NCBI GenBank assembly: GCA_009731375.1
Contig: BJOX01000095.1
Coordinates: 524,551 to 545,366, forward strand
Direction of reading: 5' to 3'
Source: Paulinella micropora
Taxonomy: Eukaryota > Cercozoa > Imbricatea > Euglyphida
Length of the DNA: 20,816 nucleotides
Shown: piece by piece, positions 9,391 to 18,182 of the stretch
Layout: each line of letters opens with the position of its first letter
How positions within the stretch are numbered: position 1 is the stretch's first letter
Made by a program: the position numbers and the translations under genes
The notes under the pieces: model-generated
Database searches by the model: none
Told to the model about the DNA's origin: nothing
What the model saw: the letters and a program-made list of their open reading frames with translations, nothing else

Positions 9391-9518
9391 ATCTCCCATA
9401 TTGACCAGTGGAGTGAGTCGTCTGACGGGTGGACTGCTGCTGTTTGGCGTACTGCTGGGTGGCGTTGGCTCATTCCCAATCACCGACTCCAGGTCCTACA
9501 TGGATAGATGGATATATA
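9391..9518. other. Single-copy island; exon-like on either strand, undecided
   Basis: Mixed-composition stretch of about 110 bases. On the plus strand, CTCCCATATTGACCAG (to 9408) resembles an acceptor and ACTCCAG|GTCCTA (9491/9492) a donor. They bracket 83 nt; one frame gives a hydrophobic run (Gly-Gly-Leu-Leu-Leu-Phe-Gly-Val-Leu-Leu-Gly-Gly) that could be a membrane segment. On the minus strand a Pro/Ser-rich frame is open for about 34 codons. The two readings exclude each other and neither is supported by homology I recognise. Confidence 0.2.
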
Positions 9519-9960
9519 CGCCTTTCTGTCCCCGCCTGCTGCCTCACTACTGCCTTTCTCTCCCTCTACTGCCTTTCTGTCCCAGCTGCTGCCTCATTAC
9601 TGCCTTTCTCTCCCTCATGACTGCCTTTCTGTCCCAGCTGCAGCCTCACTACTGCCTTTTTGTCTCGTCTGCTGCCTCACTACTGCCTTTCAGTCCCTTA
9701 TTACTGCCTTTCTGTCCCTTATTACTGCCTTTCTGTCCCAGCTGAAGCCTCACTACTGCCTTTTTGTCTCGTCCGCTGCCTCACTACTGCCTTTCTGTCC
9801 CTTATTACTGCCTTTCTGTCCCTTATTACTGCCTTTCTGTCCCAGCTGCAGCCTCACTACTGCCTTTCTGTCTCGTCTGCTGCCTCACTACTGCCTTTCT
9901 GTCCCTTACTACTGCCTTTCTGTCCCGTCTGTTGCCTCACTACTGCCTTGTTATTCCTTT
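9519..9960 (+). repeat. Pyrimidine-rich minisatellite, array 1
   Basis: Two interleaved units: CACTACTGCCTTTCTGTC joined to CCGTCTGCTGCCT (about 31 bp) and TTATTACTGCCTTTCTGTCC (about 21 bp). The pyrimidine-rich plus strand reads as Leu-Pro-His-Tyr-Cys-Leu-Ser-Val-Pro repeats, open in several frames, so it should not be taken as a protein. A related array is at 11014-11212. Confidence 0.92.
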
Positions 9961-10020
9961 ACCACCGCACTGTAGTCCGCTATCCGGCGCGTGCGAGTGC
10001 TGGGGCTGGGCGCAATACGC
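9961..10020 (+). repeat. Diverged spacer family 1 copy
   Basis: GCGAGTGCTGGGGCTGGGCG then CAATACGC at about 9993-10020 resembles the degenerate copy at 7104 (CACTAGGGCTGGGCGCGAGA). Here it introduces a GTAT array instead of GGTA. A further related stretch, GCGTGCTGGGGCTACGGC, is at about 10330-10347. Confidence 0.5.
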
Positions 10021-10145
10021 CTGTATGCATGTATGTATGTATGCATGTATATAAGTATGTATGTATGTATGTATGTATGTATGTATGTATGTATGTCTGT
10101 AAGTATGTATGTATGTATATGTATGTATGTATGTATGTATATATG

Positions 10146-10177
<32 letters not shown>

Positions 10178-10318
10178 TGTATATATGTATGTTATGTATG
10201 TATGCATGTATGTATGTATGTATGTATGTATGTATGTATGTATGTATGTTTATGTATGTATGTATGTATGTATGTATGTATGTATATAGGTTATGTTATG
10301 TTATGTTGTATGTATGCA
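10021..10318. repeat. (GTAT)n tetranucleotide array
   Basis: About 270 bases of ATGT/GTAT with a few GCAT and TATA steps, ending in TATGT pentamers at 10289-10306. Cys-Met-Tyr-Val translations come from this repeat. Confidence 0.96.
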
Positions 10319-10540
10319 TCACCGCGTTCGCGTGCTGGGGCTACGGCTAGGGCTGGCATCACACACACACACACACACAACACAACACAACCACATATAT
10401 CTATGTATGTAAGATAGGCAACACAACGACATGTGTGTATGTATGTAAGATCGGTTTCCTCGGACTATGGAATGAATTGAATCCCTCATTCTAGACAATG
10501 TGCCTCGGCTTATAAACACAAAGGTTGTATGAGACACTAT
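10319..10540. other. Island with (CA)n and no recognised gene
   Basis: GC-rich start (10319-10358), (CA)n at about 10359-10392, GTAT steps, then about 80 mixed bases (10450-10535). GTATGTAAGATNGG occurs twice (about 10404 and 10440). No coding or RNA signal seen. Confidence 0.6.
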
Positions 10541-10681
10541 GACATAACATGACATAACGTAACATAACATAACATAACATAACATGAAATAGCATAACGC
10601 AACATAACATAACATAACATAAAGCAACATACCATAATATAACGTAACATAACATAACATAACATAACATAACATAACATA
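10541..10681. repeat. (CATAA)n pentanucleotide array
   Basis: ACATA/CATAA pentamers with GACAT, GCAAC and ACGTA variants. Same motif as the longer array at 18183-19105 and complementary to 2766-2940. Confidence 0.95.
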
Positions 10682-10686
10682 ACAAC

Positions 10687-10859
10687 CTGGCCTTGTTGGA
10701 GTTGTCTCCGCTGCCTCGCAGAGATTGGATGTCCTGGGCCAAGCGCCGGGCCCAGTTGGCTAGCGGCGTGGTGAGCGTTGTGGGCGCAGGTGGCGGCGGT
10801 GGCTGGCTGGGCACAATAGGGTTGTTAACATGGTCTGCGCCTGCCGCTGTGTCGATGTC
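10687..10859 (-). CDS. Candidate internal exon, unknown protein
   Basis: The most gene-like stretch in the window. Minus strand: a long C/T tract (CT repeats, then CCCT repeats) ends CCCTCCCAG at 10860, as a splice acceptor should. 173 nt follow, and the right edge reads GGCCAG|GTTGTT (GT at 10686-10685), a plausible donor. One frame is open throughout: 57 codons plus 2 nt, starting Asp-Ile-Asp-Thr-Ala-Ala-Gly, then a Pro-rich run (Ser-Gln-Pro5-Ala-Pro) and a helix-like end (Leu-Ala-Asn-Trp-Ala-Arg-Arg-Leu-Ala-Gln-Asp-Ile). Codons often end in G or C, unlike the AT-rich surroundings. The plus strand is open too, and the pyrimidine tract is a microsatellite, so chance is possible. No family recognised. 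Confidence 0.33.
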
Positions 10860-10861
10860 CT

Positions 10862-10912
10862 GGGAGGGAGGGAGGGAGAAAATTGTCTGCGCCTGGGAGG
10901 GAGGGAGGGAGG

Positions 10913-10968
<56 letters not shown>
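10862..10968. repeat. (GGGA)n and (GA)n purine tract
   Basis: GGGA repeats at 10862-10879 and 10894-10918, then (GA)n to 10968. An 18-base near-repeat, TGTCTGCGCCTGGGAGGG versus TGTCGATGTCCTGGGAGGG, suggests a local duplication. On the minus strand the tract forms the candidate polypyrimidine region for the exon-like island. Confidence 0.93.
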
Positions 10969-10970
<2 letters not shown>

Positions 10971-11013
10971 CATCGTGCATGAAAACATTCTGTTGCATCT
11001 ACAGCCTCGCTTT

Positions 11014-11212
11014 CGTTTTCGTGCCCCGTCTGCTGCCTCACTACTGCCTTTTTGTCCCGTCTGTTGCCTATCTACTGCCTTCTTGCCCGCCTGCTGCCTA
11101 ATTACTGCCTGTCTGTCCCGTCTGCTGCCTCACTACTGCCTTTCTGTCCCACTACTGCCTTTTTCCCCACTACTGCCTTTTTGCCCCCACTCCTGCCTTT
11201 TTGGCACCCTCC
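11014..11212 (+). repeat. Pyrimidine-rich minisatellite, array 2
   Basis: Same 31-bp theme as 9519-9960 (CCGTCTGCTGCCT, CACTACTGCCTTTCTGTC), ending in shorter CCCACTACTGCCTTTTT units. The two arrays share orientation and lie about 1.05 kb apart, with the exon-like island and the CATAA array between them. Confidence 0.92.
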
Positions 11213-11500
11213 TTCACTCATAATGGCGCGCGTACCGCAATGTTGAGGCTAATACATCGCCGGTGGCTGGGACTCGGCGTCTCCACTCCCGACTGAAGAG
11301 ATGGTTTGTCTACACACAAAATCAATATATACACATCTACATACCTTTTTACAAGTATAAAGTATTTGGTATTTTAGCCCACTTCACGGATACAACGGTC
11401 ACATTTTGCCAAAATTTCACGCATCAGCGGTCATAATTTTTAATTTTTGCTTTTTATGATAATTTTGCCGAAATTAGACAGGAATAACGGTGTCTCTCTT
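11213..11500. other. AT-rich single-copy stretch
   Basis: About 290 bases without an array. A loosely repeated phrase occurs: ACGGTCACATTTTGCCAAAA (about 11397), then CGGTCATAATTTTT and ATAATTTTGCCGAAATTAGA (about 11430-11480). No gene, promoter or RNA recognised. Confidence 0.6.
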
Positions 11501-11536
11501 TCTCTCTGTATATATATGTATATATATATATCCCTT

Positions 11537-11567
<31 letters not shown>

Positions 11568-11638
11568 GTTGTTGTCGTTGTTGTTCTCGTTGTTGTCGTT
11601 GCTGTTGTTGTGGTTGTTGTTGCTGTTGTTGTCGTTGC

Positions 11639-11670
<32 letters not shown>

Positions 11671-11735
11671 TGTCCCGCCCACATGTGGCAACATACACAT
11701 ACACACACAATATATATATATATACATATATATAC
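11501..11735. repeat. TA repeats flanking a (TGT)n array and (CA)n
   Basis: GTATATATATG steps (11508-11532), TGT/CGT/TGC triplets (11537-11670), then CCCGCCCACATGTGGCAAC, (CA)n and TA repeats (11711-11735). Confidence 0.93.
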
Positions 11736-12277
11736 ATACCCAGTTGCCGGGTCTTATTATTCGAGGAAGAAGGACTCTCCCCGCCAGTCAGAAGTGGTAA
11801 ATTTATCACAAAACATATTATATATTTTTTCTACATATATTTTAGAGCGTTGTCTGCTGTGTGGTAACATGCATACACACGGCACCTAATTGGCGTGTAT
11901 GTTGGAAGGGGGTCTGTACTCCAGTCAAGACGGGGAGATCTAGCAACACACACAACCAACACACAACGACAGATCTGTATTCCTAGTCATACTTAGATTT
12001 ATCGTTTATGCTTAAATTTACCCATTTATATGAATTTATGAATATATATATATATATATATTTATATATATGTATATATTCATAACTTTATTGATATATA
12101 CGTATATATGCTATACAAATATACATACCTATACGCCTGCTTTGTTGTGGGGTGGACTCTATGTCCGTCACAACAGGCAGCTCTAGAAACAGACACACAC
12201 ACACCATCCAGTACAACATTCTTAGATAGTATATTACATATGTACATATATGTTTGTTTGTGAAATCCTCGCCAATG
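11736..12277. other. AT-rich region with spacer family 5 copies
   Basis: Single-copy AT-rich sequence with TA repeats near 12040-12075. Three diverged short spacers lie in it: about 11755-11800 (GACTCTCCCCGCCAGTCAGA), 11911-11957 (GTCAAGACGGGGAGATCTAG) and 12151-12205 (CAACAGGCAGCTCTAGAAAC). The last two lead into CA-rich sequence. No gene recognised. Confidence 0.55.
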
Positions 12278-12483
12278 CATACATACATACATACATACAT
12301 ACATACATACATACATACATACGTACATACGTACGTACGTACGTACGTACACATACGTACATACGTACATACATTTATCCATCCATCTATTCATCATACA
12401 TCCATACATCCATACATACATGCATACATACATACATACATACATACATTACATTATACATGACATACATACATGACATACAT
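12278..12483. repeat. (ATAC)n array with ACGT/ATCC variants
   Basis: CATA/ATAC tetramers with a CpG-containing (GTAC)n block at about 12321-12362 and ATCC/ATCT steps at 12375-12415. Confidence 0.95.
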
Positions 12484-12576
12484 ACCTACACGCCGTGTCC
12501 CAGATGCCACCAGGGGGAGAGGGGGGAACTCCCCACCAGAAAGATGAGGTAAAGCTAAAAATTAAAAAAAAAATTT
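12484..12576. other. Spacer copy and A-rich stretch
   Basis: CATACCTACACGCCGTGTCC and GGAACTCCCCACCAGAAAGA resemble the spacers near 12126 and 11766. A-rich sequence follows. Confidence 0.55.
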
Positions 12577-12622
12577 AAAAAAAAAAAAAAAAAAGCTAAT
12601 TTTTTTTTTTTTTTTTTTTTTT
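12577..12622. repeat. A18-GCTAA-T23 inverted homopolymers
   Basis: Eighteen A, five bases, then twenty-three T: a perfect inverted repeat that could form a hairpin. Such structures cause sequencing dropout, and a 10-N gap lies 40 bases downstream. Confidence 0.9.
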
Positions 12623-12662
12623 AAGGTATGTATGAGCAGATAAAGAAAAGTATATTCTATGT

Positions 12663-12672
12663 NNNNNNNNNN
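12663..12672. other. Assembly gap (10 N)
   Basis: Ten N, just right of the A/T inverted homopolymers and immediately before a (CT)n tract. Confidence 0.98.
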
Positions 12673-12853
12673 TCTCTCTCTCTCTCCATGAAACATATAT
12701 GCATACATATTTTCATACATACATACACACATACATACACACATACATACATGCATACATACATAGATAGAGGGAGAGAGAGAAATACATAAATACATAC
12801 ATACATACATACATACATACATACATCACACATACAAACACACATACATACAT
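12673..12853. repeat. (CT)n and (CATA)n arrays
   Basis: Short CT run (12673-12686), then CATA/CACA tetramers with a GATAGAGGGAGAGAGA insert near 12765-12783. Confidence 0.93.
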
Positions 12854-13045
12854 CGTCGCGTCGCCATCTCTGGGCTAGCGTCTTGCGACAGACGAGGCAG
12901 ATCTACACACATACACACACACACACCCACACACATCAGGACGCACAAAAAAGCAGGTAAAATTCCTCGCCTTTTGCGTTGAAAATTTTCCGCGGATTTT
13001 GGCCGCTTTTTGCGGTGAAATTTTTCGCAAAGGATCAAGTAAATA
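12854..13045. other. Island with spacer family 5 and an imperfect GAAAATTTTCCGC repeat
   Basis: GACGAGGCAGATCTACACAC (about 12891-12910) matches the 11928 and 12173 spacers and again leads into (CA)n. Then CCTTTTGCGTTGAAAATTTT and CGCTTTTTGCGGTGAAATTT (about 12970-13025) form an imperfect direct repeat with CpG-rich edges. No gene recognised. Confidence 0.55.
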
Positions 13046-13050
13046 GAAAC

Positions 13051-13129
<79 letters not shown>

Positions 13130-13279
13130 AATAAATAAATGAATATAAATAAATAAATAAATAAAATAAATAAAATAAATAAAATAAATAAAATAAATAA
13201 AATAAATAAAATAAATAAATAAATAAATAAAATAAATAAAATAAAAAAATAAATAAAGTAAATAAAATAAATAAATGAA

Positions 13280-13349
<70 letters not shown>

Positions 13350-13516
13350 GTAAATAAGTAAATATATAAATAAATAGATATAGATAAATAAACAAACAAA
13401 CAAACAAATAAGTGAATAAATAAATAAATACATACATACATAAATACATACATAAATAAATACATAAATAAATAAGTAAATAAATAAATAAATGAATAAA
13501 TGAATAAATAAATAGA

Positions 13517-13551
<35 letters not shown>

Positions 13552-13928
13552 ACAAATAAATAAATAAATAAATAAATAAATAAAGAAGTAAGTAAGTAAA
13601 TGAACAAATAAATAAATAAACAAACAAACAAACAAACAAATAAACAAATAAATAAATAAATAAATAAATAAAATAAAATAAATAAAAAAAATAAAAAAAA
13701 TTAAAAAAAATTAAAAAAAATAAAAAAATAAAATAAATAAAATATAAAATAAATAAAATAATAAAATAAATAAAATAAATAAAATAAATAAAATAAATAA
13801 AATAAATAAAATAAATAAAATAAATAAAATAAATAAAATAAATAAATAAATAAATAAATAAATAAAATGAATAAATAAATAAATAAATAAATCAGTGGCT
13901 GTTGACCGCTTCTTCTTGAATAAATAGA

Positions 13929-13975
<47 letters not shown>

Positions 13976-14082
13976 ATTAATTTAATATATATATGTATAT
14001 ATGTATATATATATAATATTAACTAATAAGTAAATAAATAAATGAACGTGAGTCGCTGGTGACCGCTTCGTTTTGTTTTCGA

Positions 14083-14141
<59 letters not shown>

Positions 14142-14166
14142 ACAAATAGATAGATAAATGAATAGA

Positions 14167-14205
<39 letters not shown>

Positions 14206-14238
14206 GTAAGTAAATAAATGAATAAATAAATAAACAAA

Positions 14239-14305
<67 letters not shown>

Positions 14306-14335
14306 ATTAATAAATAAGTAGTCGCCGTTGACCGC
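13046..14335. repeat. (TAAA)n array with three GACCGCTTC spacers
   Basis: Nearly 1.3 kb of AAAT tetranucleotides with 9-bp AAATAAATA sub-blocks (13125-13240, 13735-13845). Three spacers interrupt it: about 13892-13919 (GTGGCTGTTGACCGCTTCTT), 14050-14082 (AGTCGCTGGTGACCGCTTCG) and 14319-14350 (GTCGCCGTTGACCGCTTCTC). The last two continue with TTGTTTTCGAT. Minus-strand Tyr-Leu-Phe-Ile translations are artefacts. Confidence 0.95.
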
Positions 14336-14350
14336 TTCTCCTTGTTTTCG

Positions 14351-14392
14351 ATTCACTGTCTCGAGGAACAATCTGCACAGGCAAAACACGTA
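14351..14392 (+). repeat. Junction spacer (TTCACTGTCTCG family), copy 1
   Basis: TTCACTGTCTCGAGGAACAA then CTGCACAGGCAAAACACG, ending in TAATAGATAG. It matches a second copy at 14949-14987 in the same orientation. Both are followed at once by GATA units. Confidence 0.75.
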
Positions 14393-14409
14393 ATAGATAG
14401 ATAGATGCC

Positions 14410-14472
<63 letters not shown>
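14393..14472. repeat. Polarity-switch GATA|GCC|TATC hairpin and TATC array
   Basis: ATAGATAGAT, GCC, ATCTATCTAT: four GATA units meet TATC head to head around a 3-base centre near 14407-14409. TATC then continues to repeat copy C. Confidence 0.9.
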
Positions 14473-14473
<1 letters not shown>

Positions 14474-14855
14474 CTAGCCATACGCGTATAAGTCACATGC
14501 CAAAATAGCGACGGGAAGCACAATTCTGTTCCCTCAGGGTGCCCTTTCTCGCTTGTTGAGCCCGGAATAAAACCCACAGTGCTCTGTCGGTTGATACTAG
14601 ACTGTCGAACAGTCTCGAAACTCCATCTGCTTACTGGGTCCTCTGTAATGGAGGTGGGAGCTCGTTCTGCAAGGGGCGCTTTATGGAACGAGCCCTGGCC
14701 CCGCCTGGTACTAGGGAGCTTTGGTATTGCCTGTATCAGTCCCTTCCGTGCAAACATCACGGCTTAGCTGGGCATCGGGTTAATACTTTACCCACAGACT
14801 TCCTGGTTGACGAAATCAGAAGCTCCTTTTTTCTGACATTAGTCGATATCTCATC
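14473..14855 (+). mobile_element. Interspersed repeat copy C, opposite orientation
   Basis: The only copy with its 3' end to the right. It starts at CTAGCCATACGCGTATAAG and ends GTCGATATCTCATC, then (TATC)n. Because element and flanking microsatellite are inverted together, the tail polarity is linked to the element. Internal inverted repeats: AGACTGT (14599-14605) with ACAGTCT (14609-14615), and GCTCGTTC (14660-14667) with GAACGAGC (14686-14693). A 62-codon frame (14579-14767) is open but has no recognised domain. Confidence 0.8.
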
Positions 14856-14898
14856 TATCTATCTATCGATCTACCTGTCGGTCTGTCTATCTATCTAC

Positions 14899-14948
<50 letters not shown>
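14856..14948. repeat. (TATC)n tail of copy C
   Basis: TATC with a few TACC, GATC and GTC variants, directly following the 3' end of copy C. Confidence 0.95.
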
Positions 14949-15662
<714 letters not shown>

Positions 15663-15664
<2 letters not shown>

Positions 15665-16208
15665 TGAAATATCGACTAATGTCAGAAAAAAGGAGCTTCT
15701 GATTTCGTCAACCAAGGAAGTCTGTGGGTAAAGTATTAACCCGATGCCCAGCTAAGCCGTGATGTTTGCACGGAAGGGACTGATACAGGCGATACCAAAT
15801 CTCCCTAGTACCAGGCGGGGCCAGGGCTCGTTCCATAAGCGCCCCTTGCAGAACGAGCTCCCACCTCCATTACAGAGGACCCAGTAAGCAGATGGAGTTT
15901 CGAGACTGTTCGACAGTCTAGTATAAACCGACAGAGCACTGTGGGTTTTATTCCGGGCTCAACAAGCGAGAAAGGGCACCCTGAGGGAACAGGATTGTGC
16001 TTCCCGTCGCTATTTCGGCATGTGACTTATAGGCGTATGGCTAGGCACACATAAGGCACCCCACCACGGGCCCAGCACACCCACACCATCCCCTAATTCT
16101 CTGTCTGTCGACAGATGGCACCCATTTCAAAAAACCAAGCCCAAGGGAGGGTCAGTGACACCTCAAGTGGCCTTGGTTCACTCTGTGGAGTAAGTGATGA
16201 GATCAACT
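15663..16208 (-). mobile_element. Interspersed repeat copy D1, longest (546 bp)
   Basis: Contains everything seen in the other copies plus about 140-150 bases of 5' sequence found only here (roughly 16067-16208), including the palindromic CTGTCTGTCGACAGATGG. Its sense 3' end meets a GACA/GATA array. Its 5' end directly abuts the 3' end of copy D2, with no microsatellite between. No RNA polymerase III A or B box was convincing in the 5' part. Confidence 0.8.
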
Positions 16209-16549
16209 GATGAAATATCGACTAATGTCAGAAAAAAGGAGCTTCTGATTTCGTCAACCAAGGAAGTCTGTGGGTAAAGTATTAACCCGATGCCCAGCTA
16301 AGCCGTGATGTTTGCACGGAAGGGACTGATACAGGCGATACCAAAGCTCCCTAGTACCAGGCGGGGCCAGGGCTCGTTCCATAAGCGCCCCTTGCAGAAC
16401 GAGCTCCCACCTCCATTACAGAGGACCCAGTAAGCAGATGGAGTTTCGAGACTGTTCGACAGTCTAGTACAAACCGACAGAGCACTGTGGGTTTTATTCC
16501 GGGCTCAACAAGCGAGAAAGGGCACCCTGAGGGAACAGGATTGTGCTTC
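16209..16549 (-). mobile_element. Interspersed repeat copy D2, joined head to tail with D1
   Basis: Begins with GATGAAATATCGACTAATG at 16209, exactly 546 bases after the same point in D1, and is truncated on its 5' side at GATTGTGCTTC, where GATA repeats start. It is the only copy without a TATC tail on its sense 3' side, because D1 lies there. Confidence 0.8.
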
Positions 16550-16985
<436 letters not shown>

Positions 16986-17036
16986 TATATATATACACAC
17001 ACATAAACACGGATAAAACATACATAAAGCACAATT

Positions 17037-17040
17037 CTAT

Positions 17041-17102
<62 letters not shown>

Positions 17103-17124
17103 GTCTGTCTGTCTGTCTGTCTGC

Positions 17125-17207
<83 letters not shown>

Positions 17208-17399
17208 CCTACCTATACCTACCTATACCTACCTATACCTACCTATACCTATATATACCTATCTATATCTATCTATATCTATCTATATCTATCTATATCT
17301 ATATCTATCTATCCATCTATCTATCTATCTATCTATCTATCCATCTATCCATCTATCCATCTATCTATCTATCCATCTATCTATCTATCTATCTATCTA

Positions 17400-17430
<31 letters not shown>

Positions 17431-17494
17431 TCTACCTATCTACCTATCTACCTACCTACCTATCTATCCATCTATCTATCTATCTATCTATCTT

Positions 17495-17536
<42 letters not shown>

Positions 17537-17548
17537 CATCTATCTCTC

Positions 17549-17582
<34 letters not shown>

Positions 17583-17639
17583 CATGTACCTAGCCAGCAA
17601 GCCATTCATCCACCCATCCATCTCTACCTACCTACCTAC

Positions 17640-17684
<45 letters not shown>

Positions 17685-17701
17685 CATCCATCCATCCATC
17701 C

Positions 17702-17733
<32 letters not shown>

Positions 17734-17795
17734 GTCTGTCTGTCTGTCTGTCTATCTACCTATCTATCTATCTATCTATCTACCTATCTACCTAC
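17037..17795. repeat. TATC/TACC/TGTC array with 10-bp sub-repeats
   Basis: Mainly (TATC)n, with TGTC blocks at 17101-17123 and 17732-17752 and CATC blocks at 17338-17362 and 17683-17703. Between 17212 and 17300 two decamers follow each other: CCTACCTATA about four times, then CTATCTATAT about four times, the same pattern with C changed to T. Confidence 0.96.
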
Positions 17796-17863
17796 CTCGC
17801 TGAGAATGACGTTGTTTTGCCTCCTGCAGGGACAACCTATCAACTTGTATGTCTCCTGAATAT
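17796..17863 (+). other. Single-copy island with splice-acceptor-like sequence
   Basis: GACGTTGTTTTGCCTCCTGCAG ends at 17829 and looks like a good acceptor: pyrimidine-rich, CAG, with a possible branch site upstream. It is followed by a nine-codon frame to a stop (17830-17859: Gly-Gln-Pro-Ile-Asn-Leu-Tyr-Val-Ser). A terminal exon is possible but so short a frame proves nothing. Confidence 0.2.
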
Positions 17864-18182
17864 GTATATGTATGTATATGTATATGCATATGTATATGTT
17901 ATGTATGTGCATATGTGTATGTATGTGCATACGCATACGCATACGCACACGCATACGCATACGCATACGCATACCATACGCATACGCATACGCATACGCA
18001 TACGCATACGTGTATACATACATACATACATACATACATACATACCATACATACAATACATTCCATACACATACATACATACACACATACATACATACAT
18101 ACATAACCCGATTCCCAACGCGCTATACATATATATTGCGTGTACACACATAAATACACAAGTACAGAAATACATCATATAA
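17864..18182. repeat. ATGT, (CGCATA)n and (CATA)n arrays
   Basis: TATG units (17864-17926), hexamers GCATAC (17927-18011) containing a CpG in each unit, then CATA/CAATA units (18012-18100) and a short island (18104-18175). Confidence 0.94.

Noticed and set aside
9519-9960. Possible repeat protein (Leu-Pro-His-Tyr-Cys-Leu-Ser-Val-Pro)
   Set aside because: Several frames are open at once because the minisatellite lacks stops; unit length varies between about 21 and 31 bp, which breaks the protein period.
14579-14767. 62-codon ORF in repeat copy C as the C-terminus of a retrotransposon protein
   Set aside because: In the other copies a one-base difference (CATAAAGC versus CATAAGC) shifts the frame, and no reverse transcriptase or nuclease motif is present.
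17029-17040. AAGCACAATTCT, a 12-base match to the 5' part of the interspersed repeat, next to TATC
   Set aside because: Twelve bases are too few to call a truncated copy, although the TATC context is suggestive.
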